The position numbers and the translations under genes are program-made. 44,801 bases of DNA from Azospirillum brasilense. GTDB lineage: Bacteria > Pseudomonadota > Alphaproteobacteria > Azospirillales > Azospirillaceae. The notes under the pieces were generated by a model. The model searched no databases and was not told where the DNA came from. It was given only the letters and a program-made list of their open reading frames with translations. The stretch lies in NCBI RefSeq assembly GCF_003349955.1, contig NZ_QLKQ01000064.1, forward strand, positions 1-44,801, given 5' to 3'. Position 1 is the first letter of the stretch; each line of letters opens with the position of its first letter. Below, piece after piece: positions 15,672 to 24,005 of the stretch.

Positions 15672-17363
15672 TCAGGCGGCTTTGATCTCCGCCAGGAAGC
15701 TCTCGATCTCCTTGCGCAGCGTTTCCGACTGGCGGGCCAGCTCGCCCGACGCGCTCATCACCTGACCGGCGGCCGCACCCGTCTCGCCGGCGGCCAGCGT
15801 GACCTCGGTGATGCTGCCGGAAACCTGATGGGTTCCCGTCGCGGCCTCCTGGACGTTGCGGGAGATCTCGTTGGTCGCGGCGCCCTGCTCCTCGATGGCG
15901 GCGGCGATGGCGGTGGAGATGTCGTTGATCTGGCCGATGATGCCGCCGATGGCCGAGATGTCGCGCACCGCGCCGTCGGTCGCGCCCTGGATGGCGGCGA
16001 TCTGGGCGGCAATCTCGTCGGTCGCCTTGGCGGTCTGGGAGGCCAGATGCTTCACCTCGCCGGCGACGACGGCGAAGCCCTTGCCGGCCTCGCCGGCCCG
16101 CGCCGCCTCGATGGTCGCGTTCAGCGCCAGCAGGTTGGTCTGGCTGGCGATGTTGGTGATGAGGCTGACCACCTCGCCGATCTTCTGCGCGGCCTCGACC
16201 AGACCGCGCACCGTCTCGTTGGTGCGGTTCGCCTGCTCCACCGCCTGCCCGGCGATCTGCGAGGAGCGCGACACCTGCGTCGCGATCTCGCGGATCGAGC
16301 TGGCCATCTCCTCGGTGGCCGAGGCGACGGTCTGGACGTTGGCGCTGGTCTGCTCGGCCGCCGCCTGGACGGCGGTCGCCTGGATGTTGGTCCGCTCGGC
16401 CATGGAGGTCATGCTGTGGGCGGTGGCGTCCAGCTCCGAGGCGGCGGCGGCGACCGTGCGCAGGGAGGCCGCGGAGGAATCTCCGAAGCGGCCCACCAAC
16501 CGTTCCACGGCTTCCGCCCGGCGCTGCTTGGTCGCCTGCTCCGCCGCCTGGGCGGCGGCGAGCCGGTCGGCCTCGATCAGCCCGTCCTTGAAGACCTGGA
16601 CGGCACGGGCCATGGCGCCCAGCTCGTCCTTGCGCTGCGCGCCGTCCACGGCGACCGTCAGCTCGCGCCCCGCCAGCCGGTTCATCACCGCGGTGAGCTG
16701 CTGGATCGGCTTGGAGACGCCGGCGATGATCACCAGCCCCATCACGGCGCCGAGGATGGTCACGACGGAGATCGCGATGATGAGCAGGGTCTTGCTCGAC
16801 CCGTAGGTCGCCTCGCCCTGGTCGGCGGCGATGCGGCCATTGCGGATGTTGAACTGGATGAGGTCGCGCATGAGCGCCTGGGCCTTGCGGAACTCGACGC
16901 GCGATTCGCCTTTGTAGAGCGCCGTCGCCTCGTCGTTGCGATTGTCGCGGGACAGCGGGAGCACCTTCCGCTGGCTCAGCTCCTGGTAACGCTCCCAATG
17001 GCCCATGAGCTTCCGGAACGTCTCGGTCTCATAGCCGGGCGTCAGCATGGATTCATATTTGCGGGCAGCGTCCTGGAAGTTCTCCAGGGCCACCGCCATG
17101 GTCTTCTCCTCCTCGGCCTGCTGGGCAGGCTCGATGGTCAGGATGTGCACGGACTCCAGAATCCGGTAGAACTCGAAATAGTCGGTCATCCGGGCGATCT
17201 CGCCGACGCTCGGCAGCCAGTTGTCGCGGATGTCCTTCCCCGCGTCGTTCACCGTCGAAATGCGGTCTATGCTGAAAAGACCCAAGCCGATGATGAACAT
17301 AACCAGTATGGAAAACGAAGACACGATCTTCGTCTTAATCGTAACGTTCGAGAGAACAGACAT
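15672..17363 (-). CDS. Methyl-accepting chemotaxis protein
   Basis: 563 residues from ATG 17363, with GGAGGGAG 7-8 nt upstream. Two membrane helices (about 12-30 and 192-214) flank a periplasmic four-helix-bundle (4HB_MCP-type) sensor. A HAMP domain (about 211-265) leads into the MA signalling domain, whose conserved hairpin tip is near 408-440 (TNLLALNATIEAARAGEAGKG at 409-429, in pieces, then FAVVAGEVKHLA). It transmits ligand signals to CheA/CheW at the inner membrane to steer swimming. The C-terminus (SFLAEIKAA) lacks a CheR-docking pentapeptide. No other chemotaxis genes are nearby, so it is an orphan receptor. The ligand is unknown. Confidence 0.93.
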   Translation of the reverse strand: MSVLSNVTIKTKIVSSFSILVMFIIGLGLFSIDRISTVNDAGKDIRDNWLPSVGEIARMTDYFEFYRILESVHILTIEPAQQAEEEKTMAVALENFQDAARKYESMLTPGYETETFRKLMGHWERYQELSQRKVLPLSRDNRNDEATALYKGESRVEFRKAQALMRDLIQFNIRNGRIAADQGEATYGSSKTLLIIAISVVTILGAVMGLVIIAGVSKPIQQLTAVMNRLAGRELTVAVDGAQRKDELGAMARAVQVFKDGLIEADRLAAAQAAEQATKQRRAEAVERLVGRFGDSSAASLRTVAAAASELDATAHSMTSMAERTNIQATAVQAAAEQTSANVQTVASATEEMASSIREIATQVSRSSQIAGQAVEQANRTNETVRGLVEAAQKIGEVVSLITNIASQTNLLALNATIEAARAGEAGKGFAVVAGEVKHLASQTAKATDEIAAQIAAIQGATDGAVRDISAIGGIIGQINDISTAIAAAIEEQGAATNEISRNVQEAATGTHQVSGSITEVTLAAGETGAAAGQVMSASGELARQSETLRKEIESFLAEIKAA

Positions 17364-17865
17364 CCGATACTCCCTCCACGAATTCACAGACAAATCAGTG
17401 CGCTGACCTGTGCGAAGCCTTGTTTTGATTGATTTTTCCATGCGCCGCGAAGGGTGCCGCCCGTGATGAACCACGCGATCCCGCAGGATGGCGGATCACG
17501 CGGGGGGTGCCCCAACGCACAAGCACACCGGTCGCACGCTTGATCTCAAGACGGGTTGTTGATGCCCTTGGTCTAGGCCATTGGCCCTTTGGATATTTGG
17601 CACCGCACGCACATGAAAATAAGAACTGCGCTTGACCCCATTTTTATCGCATGGAACAAGTAAATCGACGGTTAAAACGCTTTGAAAGCTCCAATCTTTT
17701 TTCTTTTTATTTGTTACATTCAAGTTTTTTAAAATTTCCCCCTTGAGAAACTTTTGTTTCGCCGCCGAGTCACAGAGCTTCAAACGATGCCGCAGGGAAA
17801 AAAAGGCCCGCGGGCGCGATGCGCAGCCGCGGGCCGAACCACGAAAACGTGCAGGTCGGGATGGA
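17364..17865. other. 500-nt gap with an AT-rich core (about 17618-17760)
   Basis: Holds the upstream region of the chemoreceptor gene and the terminator of the dipeptidase gene. The segment 17618-17760 is strikingly AT-rich (runs such as TTTTTTCTTTTTATTTG and GTTTTTTAAAATTT) against an otherwise very GC-rich window. No supported gene lies in it; open frames crossing it have no start signal and no coding bias. Confidence 0.6.
17798..17835 (-). terminator. Rho-independent terminator after the dipeptidase gene
   Basis: GGCCCGCGG (17805-17813) pairs with CCGCGGGCC (17827-17835). On the minus strand it is followed by seven T (A-run 17798-17804). It lies 31 nt beyond the stop of the gene ending at 17866. 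Confidence 0.85.
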
Positions 17866-19278
17866 TCAGAGAGCGGCGAAGCGCGCCAGCATGGCGGCGT
17901 GCGAGCGGATGCCATTGTGCAGGCACTTCACCTCGAACTTCTCGTTGGGCGAGTGGATGCGGTCATCCTCCAGCCCGAAGCCGACGAAGATCGAATCGAA
18001 GCCCAACGCCTGCCGGATGTAGCCGCCGACCGGGATCGAACCGCCGCTGCCGACCAGCGCCGGCCGGTTGGCGAAGACGTCGCCCAGACCCGCCATGGCG
18101 GCGCGCAGATAGGGGCTGTCGGTCGGCACCTGGACGCCCGGTGAGCGGCCGAACACCTTGATCTCCCACCGCCCGTCGGTCGGGGTGCGCTCTTCGAGGA
18201 AGCTCTTGATCCCGGCCAGGATCTTCTCCGGGTCCTGGGCCGGCACGAGGCGGCAGGACAGCTTGGCCGAGGCCTTGGAGGCGATGACCGTCTTGGACCC
18301 TTCGCCGGTGTAGCCGCCCCAGATGCCGTTGATGTCGCAGGTCGGGCGCGACCACAGCCGCTCCAGCGCGCTGCGCCCGGCCTCGCCCGCCGGGGCCGTC
18401 AGCCCGACGCCGGCCAGGAAGGCGCTCTCGTCGAAGCCGAGGTCGCGCCACATCGCCTTCTCCTCGTCTGTGGGCTCGGCCACGTCGTCGTAGAAGCCGG
18501 GGAAGCGGACGCGGCCGTCCTCGTCGTGGATCTGGCCGAGGATGCGGGTCAGCGCGTTGATCGGGTTCAGCACCGCGCCGCCGAACATGCCGGAGTGCAG
18601 ATCGTGGCTCGGCCCATGCAGCGTCGCCTCGACATAGAGCAGGCCGCGCAGCCGCGTGGTGATGGCCGGGGTGTCGATGTTCCAGGCGTTCGTGTCGGTG
18701 ATGACGCAGACGTCGGCCTTCAGCTCCTCCGCGTTGGCCTTCAGGAAGGGCAGCAGGTTCGGACTGCCGGTCTCCTCCTCGCCCTCCAGCAGGACGGTCA
18801 CGCGGATCGGCAGGGTGCCGTGCACGGCGTGCCAGGCGCGGAACGCCTCGATGAAGGTCATCACCTGGCCCTTGTCGTCCACCGCGCCGCGGGCGACGAT
18901 GCGGCGGCCATGCTCGGCCTCGACGATGGCCGGTTCGAAGGGCGGGCTGTTCCACAGCTCCAGCGGCTCCGCCGGCTGCACGTCGTAATGGCCGTAATAG
19001 AGGATGTGCGGCACATCCCTATCGTCGGAGGCACCGCCCGGCCCCGGATGGTGGGCGACGACCGCGGGATGGCCGGCCGTCTCGCGCACGGAGGCGTCGA
19101 AGCCCAGCCCGCCCAGCTCGCGCACCAGCCAGTCGGCGGCGCGGCGCACGTCGCCCTTGTAGGCCGGGTCGGTGCTGACGCTGGGGATGCGCAGCAGGTC
19201 GCAGAGGCGGCCCAGGGAGTCTTCGAAACCGCGGTCAACCTGCTGGAGAACGGGGTCGGCTGACAGGACGCTCGACAT
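17866..19278 (-). CDS. M20-family metallo-dipeptidase
   Basis: 470 residues from ATG 19278 (GAAGGCAG upstream). A two-zinc M20 peptidase of the CNDP/PepV-like dipeptidase group: His97 and Asp99 in YYGHYDVQP, bridging Asp134 in GAVDDKG, catalytic Glu168 and ligand Glu169 in LLEGEEETGSPN, ligand Asp195 in ITDTNAW, and His442 in IHSPNEKF. The lid/dimerisation domain lies about 210-390. It has no signal peptide, so it acts in the cytoplasm on dipeptides or similar N-acyl substrates. It is on the same strand as, and downstream of, the urea transporter operon, but the 183-nt gap contains a separate inverted repeat, so it is probably transcribed independently. Confidence 0.9.
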   Translation of the reverse strand: MSSVLSADPVLQQVDRGFEDSLGRLCDLLRIPSVSTDPAYKGDVRRAADWLVRELGGLGFDASVRETAGHPAVVAHHPGPGGASDDRDVPHILYYGHYDVQPAEPLELWNSPPFEPAIVEAEHGRRIVARGAVDDKGQVMTFIEAFRAWHAVHGTLPIRVTVLLEGEEETGSPNLLPFLKANAEELKADVCVITDTNAWNIDTPAITTRLRGLLYVEATLHGPSHDLHSGMFGGAVLNPINALTRILGQIHDEDGRVRFPGFYDDVAEPTDEEKAMWRDLGFDESAFLAGVGLTAPAGEAGRSALERLWSRPTCDINGIWGGYTGEGSKTVIASKASAKLSCRLVPAQDPEKILAGIKSFLEERTPTDGRWEIKVFGRSPGVQVPTDSPYLRAAMAGLGDVFANRPALVGSGGSIPVGGYIRQALGFDSIFVGFGLEDDRIHSPNEKFEVKCLHNGIRSHAAMLARFAAL

Positions 19279-19362
19279 TCGGAACTGCCTTCGGTGTGAA
19301 TGATGGCAGCGATGGTAGCGCATCGCGCTTCCGCGCCAAGCTCCACAAAGCGCAGGGGTGCC

Positions 19363-19442
19363 ATCCTCGCGAAGGCGGCGTTCCAGGTTCCCGCCACGGG
19401 AAGCACAAGGATGGCGGAAGCCGGCTCCGCCTTCGCGAGGAT
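19363..19442. repeat. 80-nt inverted repeat element
   Basis: Perfect 16-bp arms ATCCTCGCGAAGGCGG (19363-19378) and CCGCCTTCGCGAGGAT (19427-19442) enclose a smaller palindrome, TTCCCG-CCA-CGGGAA. It lies between urtE and the dipeptidase gene. It is unrelated to the family A and B repeats. It may be a dispersed repeat of its own or the end hairpin of the urt transcript; no T-run follows. Confidence 0.7.
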
Positions 19443-19461
19443 ACCCCCGGAAGCAGACGAG

Positions 19462-20157
19462 TCAGACGGTGAGATACCGCCGGACCTCGCTCTCCTCCAG
19501 CCCGTCGCGGCTGCCCGCCAGCATGACCTCGCCGCGTTCCATCACCGCCCAGTCGTCGGCCAGATCGCGGGCGAACTCGAAATACTGCTCCACCAGCAGG
19601 ATCGCCATGGTGCCCTTGTCGCGCAGATAGGCGATGGCCCGCCCGATGTCCTTGATGATGCTGGGCTGGATGCCTTCGGTCGGCTCATCCAGCACCAGCA
19701 GCCGGGGCCGGGTCACCAGCGCCCGCCCGATGGCGAGCTGCTGCTGCTGCCCGCCCGACAGGTCGCCGCCACGCCGGTCCAGCATGGACTTCAACACCGG
19801 AAACAGCTCGAACACCTCGTCGGGGATCGAGCGGTCGGCGCGCTTCAGCGGCGCGTAGCCGGTCAGCAGGTTTTCCCGCACCGTCAGCAGCGGGAAAATC
19901 TCGCGCCCCTGCGGGACATAGGCGATGCCGCGCCGCGCCCGTTCCGATGGGGCGAGCTTGGTGATGTCGCCGCCGTCCCAGGCGATGGTGCCGCCGGTCA
20001 CCGGCTTCAGCCCGACGATGGCGCGCAACAGCGAGGATTTGCCGACGCCGTTGCGCCCCAGCAGGCAGGTGACCTTCCCCACCTCCGCCGTCAGCGACAC
20101 GCCGCGCAGCGCCTGCGCAGCGCCGTAATGGAGATCGACAGACCGTACGTCGAGCAT
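19462..20157 (-). CDS. urtE: Urea ABC transporter ATP-binding protein UrtE
   Basis: 231 residues. A LivF-like ATPase: Walker A GRNGVGKSS (34-42), the signature LSGGQQQQLAIGRAL, Walker B LLVLDEPTEGIQPS. The GREIFPLLTVRENLLTGYA segment and the TEGIQPSI motif are typical of UrtE. Last gene of the urtABCDE operon; it pairs with UrtD to power urea import. It is separated from urtD by a family B palindromic repeat. Confidence 0.93.
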   Translation of the reverse strand: MLDVRSVDLHYGAAQALRGVSLTAEVGKVTCLLGRNGVGKSSLLRAIVGLKPVTGGTIAWDGGDITKLAPSERARRGIAYVPQGREIFPLLTVRENLLTGYAPLKRADRSIPDEVFELFPVLKSMLDRRGGDLSGGQQQQLAIGRALVTRPRLLVLDEPTEGIQPSIIKDIGRAIAYLRDKGTMAILLVEQYFEFARDLADDWAVMERGEVMLAGSRDGLEESEVRRYLTV

Positions 20158-20175
20158 GCTTGCTTTCTCCTGAAT

Positions 20176-20305
20176 CCCTTCTCCCCTCCGGGGAGAAGGT
20201 TAGGATGAGGGGGCGGCCGCAGGCCGGAAAAGCTCTGCAAGGAGGCTGCGTTTCCGCCCTTCGGGCGCCCCCTCACCCTGCCCCTCTCCCCAGAGGGGCG
20301 AGGGA
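20176..20305. repeat. Palindromic intergenic repeat, family B copy 1
   Basis: About 130 nt. The left arm contains CCCTTCTCCCC-TCC-GGGGAGAAGG and ends GATGAGGGGGCG; the right arm contains CGCCCCCTCACCCTG and CCTCTCCCCAGAGGGGCGAGG. It fills the urtD-urtE gap. A second copy is at 26429-26551. Confidence 0.8.
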
Positions 20306-20317
20306 AATACATTTGCG

Positions 20318-21064
20318 TCACCGGCCCAGATAGACGTCGATGACCTGCTTGTTGGCGCTCACCGTGTCGAGCGAGCCTTCGGCCAGCACCGAGCCCTCGT
20401 GCAGCACCGTGACCTTCACGCCCAGTTCGCGGACGAAGACCATGTCGTGCTCGACGACGATCACCGAATGCTTGCCGGCGATGTCCTTCAGCAGATGGGC
20501 GGTCTGTTCGGTCTCGGCGTCGGTCATGCCGGCCACCGGTTCGTCGACCAGCAGCAGCTTCGGGTCCTGGGCCAGCAGCATGCCGATTTCCAGCCACTGC
20601 TTCTCGCCGTGCGACAGGCTGCCCGCCGGGCGGTCGCGCCGCGGCGACAGGCGGGTGATGTCGAGGATCTCCTCGATCCGCGCCCGGTCCTCCCGCGTCG
20701 CCGAATAGGTCAGCGTCTTCAACGGACGGCGCGGCGCCTTCAGCGACAGTTCCAGATTGTCCCAGACCGTGTGCATCTCGAACACGGTGGGGCGCTGGAA
20801 CTTCCGGCCGATGCCCAGGTTGGCGATGGCCGGCTCGCGCAGGCTGGTCAGGTCGGTGCGGCCCTCGAACAGGATGGTGCCGGTGTCGGGCCGGGTCTTG
20901 CCGGTAATGACGTCCATCATGGTCGTCTTGCCGGCGCCGTTCGGCCCGATGATCGCCCGCATCTCGCCCGGTTCGATGACCAGCGACAGGCTGTTCAGCG
21001 CCCGGAACCCGTCGAAGCTGACCGACACGCCGTCGAGATACAGCAGGGTGTCCTCGGTGCTCAT
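20318..21064 (-). CDS. urtD: Urea ABC transporter ATP-binding protein UrtD
   Basis: 248 residues. A LivG-like ATPase: Walker A GPNGAGKTT, the UrtD-type signature LSHGEKQWLEIGMLLAQ in place of LSGGQ, Walker B LLLVDEPVAGM. It starts 5 nt after the urtC stop, which indicates translational coupling. It acts with UrtE on the cytoplasmic side of the UrtBC permease. Confidence 0.94.
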   Translation of the reverse strand: MSTEDTLLYLDGVSVSFDGFRALNSLSLVIEPGEMRAIIGPNGAGKTTMMDVITGKTRPDTGTILFEGRTDLTSLREPAIANLGIGRKFQRPTVFEMHTVWDNLELSLKAPRRPLKTLTYSATREDRARIEEILDITRLSPRRDRPAGSLSHGEKQWLEIGMLLAQDPKLLLVDEPVAGMTDAETEQTAHLLKDIAGKHSVIVVEHDMVFVRELGVKVTVLHEGSVLAEGSLDTVSANKQVIDVYLGR

Positions 21065-21069
21065 CTCTC

Positions 21070-22209
21070 TCAGACTCCCTTCTGGTCCGCCGGCTTGGCG
21101 GTGACCGTGGCGCGCGCCGGCAGCCGGTCGCGGAGCTGCGCCGCCAGACCGAGGATGCCCTTGGGCAGGAACAGGGTGACCAGGACGAACAGGCCGCCCA
21201 GCGCGAACAGCCAGAACTCCGGCAGCGCCGCCGTGAAGTAGCTCTTGCCGAAATTCACCAGAACCGCGCCCAGCACCGGGCCGGCCAGCGTGCCGCGCCC
21301 GCCGACGGCGACCCAGATCACCGCCTCGATGCTGCTGGCGGGAGAGAATTCAGACGGGTTGATGATGCCGACCTGCGGCACGTAGAGCGCGCCCGCCACG
21401 CCGGCCATGCAGGCCGACAGCGTCCAGGCGAACAGCTTGTAGCGGTCGGTCTCGTAGCCCAGGAAGCGCACCCGGCTCTCGGCGTCGCGCACGGCGATCA
21501 GCACCTTGCCCAGCTTGGACGCCACCACGGCCGAGGCCAGGATGTAGCCGGCCGCCAGCGCCACCACCGTCGCCACGAACAGCCCGACGCGCGTCGAGGC
21601 GGCCTGGATGTCGAAGCCCAGGATCTCCTTGAAGTCGGTCAGGCCGTTGTTGCCGCCGAAACCCATGTCGTTGCGGAAGAAGGCCAGCATCAGCGCGAAG
21701 GTCAGCGCCTGCGTGATGATCGACAGGTAGACGCCGGTGACCCGCGAGCGGAAGGCGAACCAGCCGAAGGCGAAGGCCAGCAGGCCCGGCACCAGCATCA
21801 CCATGATCGCGGCGAACCAGAACTGGTCAAAGCCGTGCCAGTACCAGGGCAGCTCCGTCCAGTTCAGGAAGACCATGAAGTCCGGCAGGTCGGCGTTGCC
21901 GTACATGCCGCGCGAGCCGATCTGCCGCATCAGGTACATGCCCATGGCGTAGCCGCCGAGCGTGAAGAAGGCGGCGTGCCCCAGCGACAGGATGCCGACG
22001 AAACCCCAGACGAGGTCGAGCGACAGCGCCAGCAGCGCGAAGCACAGATATTTGCCGAGCAGCGCCACCGTGTGGGTGGAGATGTGCCAGGGCGAGTCCG
22101 GGGCGGTGCCCAGCGCCATCACCGGCACCGCCACGGCCAGCACCGCCAGGACGGTCAGCAGAACGCCGGCCTTCTTGTCGAGGCCCATCAGGAAGAAACG
22201 GGTCAGCAT
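21070..22209 (-). CDS. urtC: Urea ABC transporter permease UrtC
   Basis: 379 residues with about 9-10 hydrophobic helices. A LivM-like permease: LVWGFVGILSLGHAAFFTLG, the GNADLPDFMVFLNWTELPWYW periplasmic segment characteristic of UrtC, then FGGNNGLTDFKEILGF and AVGGRGTLAGPVLGAVLVN. It starts 4 nt after the urtB stop. With UrtB it forms the urea channel in the inner membrane. Confidence 0.94.
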   Translation of the reverse strand: MLTRFFLMGLDKKAGVLLTVLAVLAVAVPVMALGTAPDSPWHISTHTVALLGKYLCFALLALSLDLVWGFVGILSLGHAAFFTLGGYAMGMYLMRQIGSRGMYGNADLPDFMVFLNWTELPWYWHGFDQFWFAAIMVMLVPGLLAFAFGWFAFRSRVTGVYLSIITQALTFALMLAFFRNDMGFGGNNGLTDFKEILGFDIQAASTRVGLFVATVVALAAGYILASAVVASKLGKVLIAVRDAESRVRFLGYETDRYKLFAWTLSACMAGVAGALYVPQVGIINPSEFSPASSIEAVIWVAVGGRGTLAGPVLGAVLVNFGKSYFTAALPEFWLFALGGLFVLVTLFLPKGILGLAAQLRDRLPARATVTAKPADQKGV

Positions 22210-22213
22210 CGGA

Positions 22214-23818
22214 TCAGGCCTCCACCGCCCGGCCCTTCAGCGCGAACAGGCCGCGCGGACGCCGTTGGATGAACAGGATGATGAAGATCAGCACAAGGAT
22301 CTTGCCCAGCACCGCGCCCGCGTAGGGCTCCAGGAACTTGTTGACGCCGCCGAGCGCCAGCGCGCCGACCAGCGTGCCCCACAGGTTGCCCACCCCGCCG
22401 AACACCACGACCATGAAGCTGTCGATGATGTAGCCCTGGCCCAGGTTGGGGCTGACGTTGTCGATCTGGCTCAGCGCCACGCCGGCCAGCCCGGCGATGC
22501 CGGAGCCGAGCCCGAAGGTCAGCGCGTCCACCCGCGCGGTGCGGATGCCCATGGCGTTGGCCATGCTGCGGTTCTGGGTCACGGCGCGGATGCTCAGCCC
22601 GAACCACGTCTTGCGCAGCGCCACCAGCAGCGCGCCGAAGACGAGAAAGGCGAAGACGACGATCCACAGCCGCCCGTAGGTGATGGTCAGGCCGCCCAGC
22701 TCGAACGCGCCGGACATCCAGGACGGGGCACCGACCTCGCGGTTCGTCGGCCCGAAGATGGAACGCACCGCCTGCTGGAGCGCCAGCGACAGGCCCCACG
22801 TCGCCAGCAGCGTTTCCAGCGGGCGCCCGTAGAGCCAGCGGATCACGCTGCGCTCGATGGCGACGCCGACCGCGCCGGAGACCAGGAAGGCGACGGGCAG
22901 AGCCACCAGGATGGAGAAATCGAACAGGCCCGGCGCCCACTGGCGGAAGGCCTCCTGCACCAGGAAGGTGGCGTAGGCGCCGATCATCACCATCTCGCCG
23001 TGCGCCATGTTGATGACGCCCATGACGCCGAAGGTGACGGCCAGCCCGATCGCCGCCAGCAGCAGCACCGAACCGAGCGACAGGCCGTACCACAGGTTCT
23101 GCGCCGCCCCCCACAGGGCGAGCCGCTGCTCGACGGACGCGATGGCCTTCATCGCGGCGTCCTTCACCGCGTCGCTTCCGGTGTTGGCAGCGCCGTTCAG
23201 CAAGGCCCGCGCGTCCTGGTCGCCGCGTTCCTGAAGCACAGCGACGGCGGCGATCTTGTCGGCGTCGGGCGCCTCCCCGGCCAGCAGGACGGAGGCCCGC
23301 GCCTGGGTCATCGCGCGGCGGACGCGCTCGTCGGTTTCCTTGGCCAGCGCGGTGTTCAGCGCGTCCAGCGCGTTGGCGTCGCGGCTCTTGAACACCGCCT
23401 CCGCGGCCTGCCGGCGCGTGCCGGCGTCGGGGCTCATCAGGGTGAGCGCGCCGAGCGTCGCGCTGATCGTGCGGCGCAGGGCGTTGTTGATGCGGATCTT
23501 CTCGACCGCGTTGCGGTCCGCCTCGCCCAGCGCGGCGCCGGTCAGCGGATCGGTCAGGGCGTAACCGTTGCCGGCGCGCTTGGCCACGACCACGGCGCCG
23601 TCCGCCTTGCGGACATGCAGATCGCCGGCCTGGAGGGCCTCGATCACCGGCACGACGGCGGGATCGCCCGTCTCGGCCAGCCCGGCGATGGCCTTCTCGG
23701 TCTCGGCGTAGCTGCCGGCGCCCAGGCCGCGGACCAGCGGTGCCAGATCGGCGGCGAAGGAGGCAGGAGCGGCCAGCGCCAGAAACGCGGCCAGCAGCCA
23801 GCAGAATGCGCGGTGCAT
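22214..23818 (-). CDS. urtB: Urea ABC transporter permease UrtB
   Basis: 534 residues from ATG 23818 (MHRAFCWLLAAFLALAAPASFA, a signal peptide); upstream in-frame codons run into a palindromic repeat and are excluded. Residues of about 25-235 form a periplasmic helical-repeat domain typical of UrtB but absent from LivH. From about 243 comes the LivH-like permease with GVINMAHGEMVMIGAY and FGGVGNLWGTLVGALALGG. Second gene of urtABCDE. Confidence 0.94.
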   Translation of the reverse strand: MHRAFCWLLAAFLALAAPASFAADLAPLVRGLGAGSYAETEKAIAGLAETGDPAVVPVIEALQAGDLHVRKADGAVVVAKRAGNGYALTDPLTGAALGEADRNAVEKIRINNALRRTISATLGALTLMSPDAGTRRQAAEAVFKSRDANALDALNTALAKETDERVRRAMTQARASVLLAGEAPDADKIAAVAVLQERGDQDARALLNGAANTGSDAVKDAAMKAIASVEQRLALWGAAQNLWYGLSLGSVLLLAAIGLAVTFGVMGVINMAHGEMVMIGAYATFLVQEAFRQWAPGLFDFSILVALPVAFLVSGAVGVAIERSVIRWLYGRPLETLLATWGLSLALQQAVRSIFGPTNREVGAPSWMSGAFELGGLTITYGRLWIVVFAFLVFGALLVALRKTWFGLSIRAVTQNRSMANAMGIRTARVDALTFGLGSGIAGLAGVALSQIDNVSPNLGQGYIIDSFMVVVFGGVGNLWGTLVGALALGGVNKFLEPYAGAVLGKILVLIFIILFIQRRPRGLFALKGRAVEA

Positions 23819-23862
23819 CGCGGTTCCTGTGATGTGTCGGAAGTCGTTTTTAGAGAAGGGCG

Positions 23863-23968
23863 TTGCCCCCACCCTTCCCGCTTCGCGGGCCCCTTCCCTC
23901 CCCCGCTGACGCAGGAGAGGGAACAATCCCCTCCCCTGCGTCAGCGGGGGAGGGTTAGGGAGGGGGCA
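23863..23968. repeat. Palindromic intergenic repeat, family A copy 2
   Basis: TTGCCCCCACCCTTCCCG to GGGTTAGGGAGGGGGCA, with the central palindrome CCCCCGCTGACGCAGG / CCTGCGTCAGCGGGGG. It is nearly identical in its ends to copies at 5104 and 30269. It lies between urtA and urtB, the same position (binding protein, then permease) as copy 1 in the other ABC operon. Confidence 0.88.
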
Positions 23969-24005
23969 TCACGCAGCCGTAAGCTTACTCAGACCTCAAG
24001 AAGCC

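Noticed and set aside
17640..17700. GCGATAAA on the minus strand as a FliA (sigma-28) -10 for the chemoreceptor
   Set aside because: No TAAA -35 element at the required 15-nt spacing, and the site is about 290 nt from the start codon.
17496..17915. 139-codon minus frame through the AT-rich gap
   Set aside because: No Shine-Dalgarno, composition changes abruptly along it, and it overlaps the terminator and the 3' end of the dipeptidase gene.
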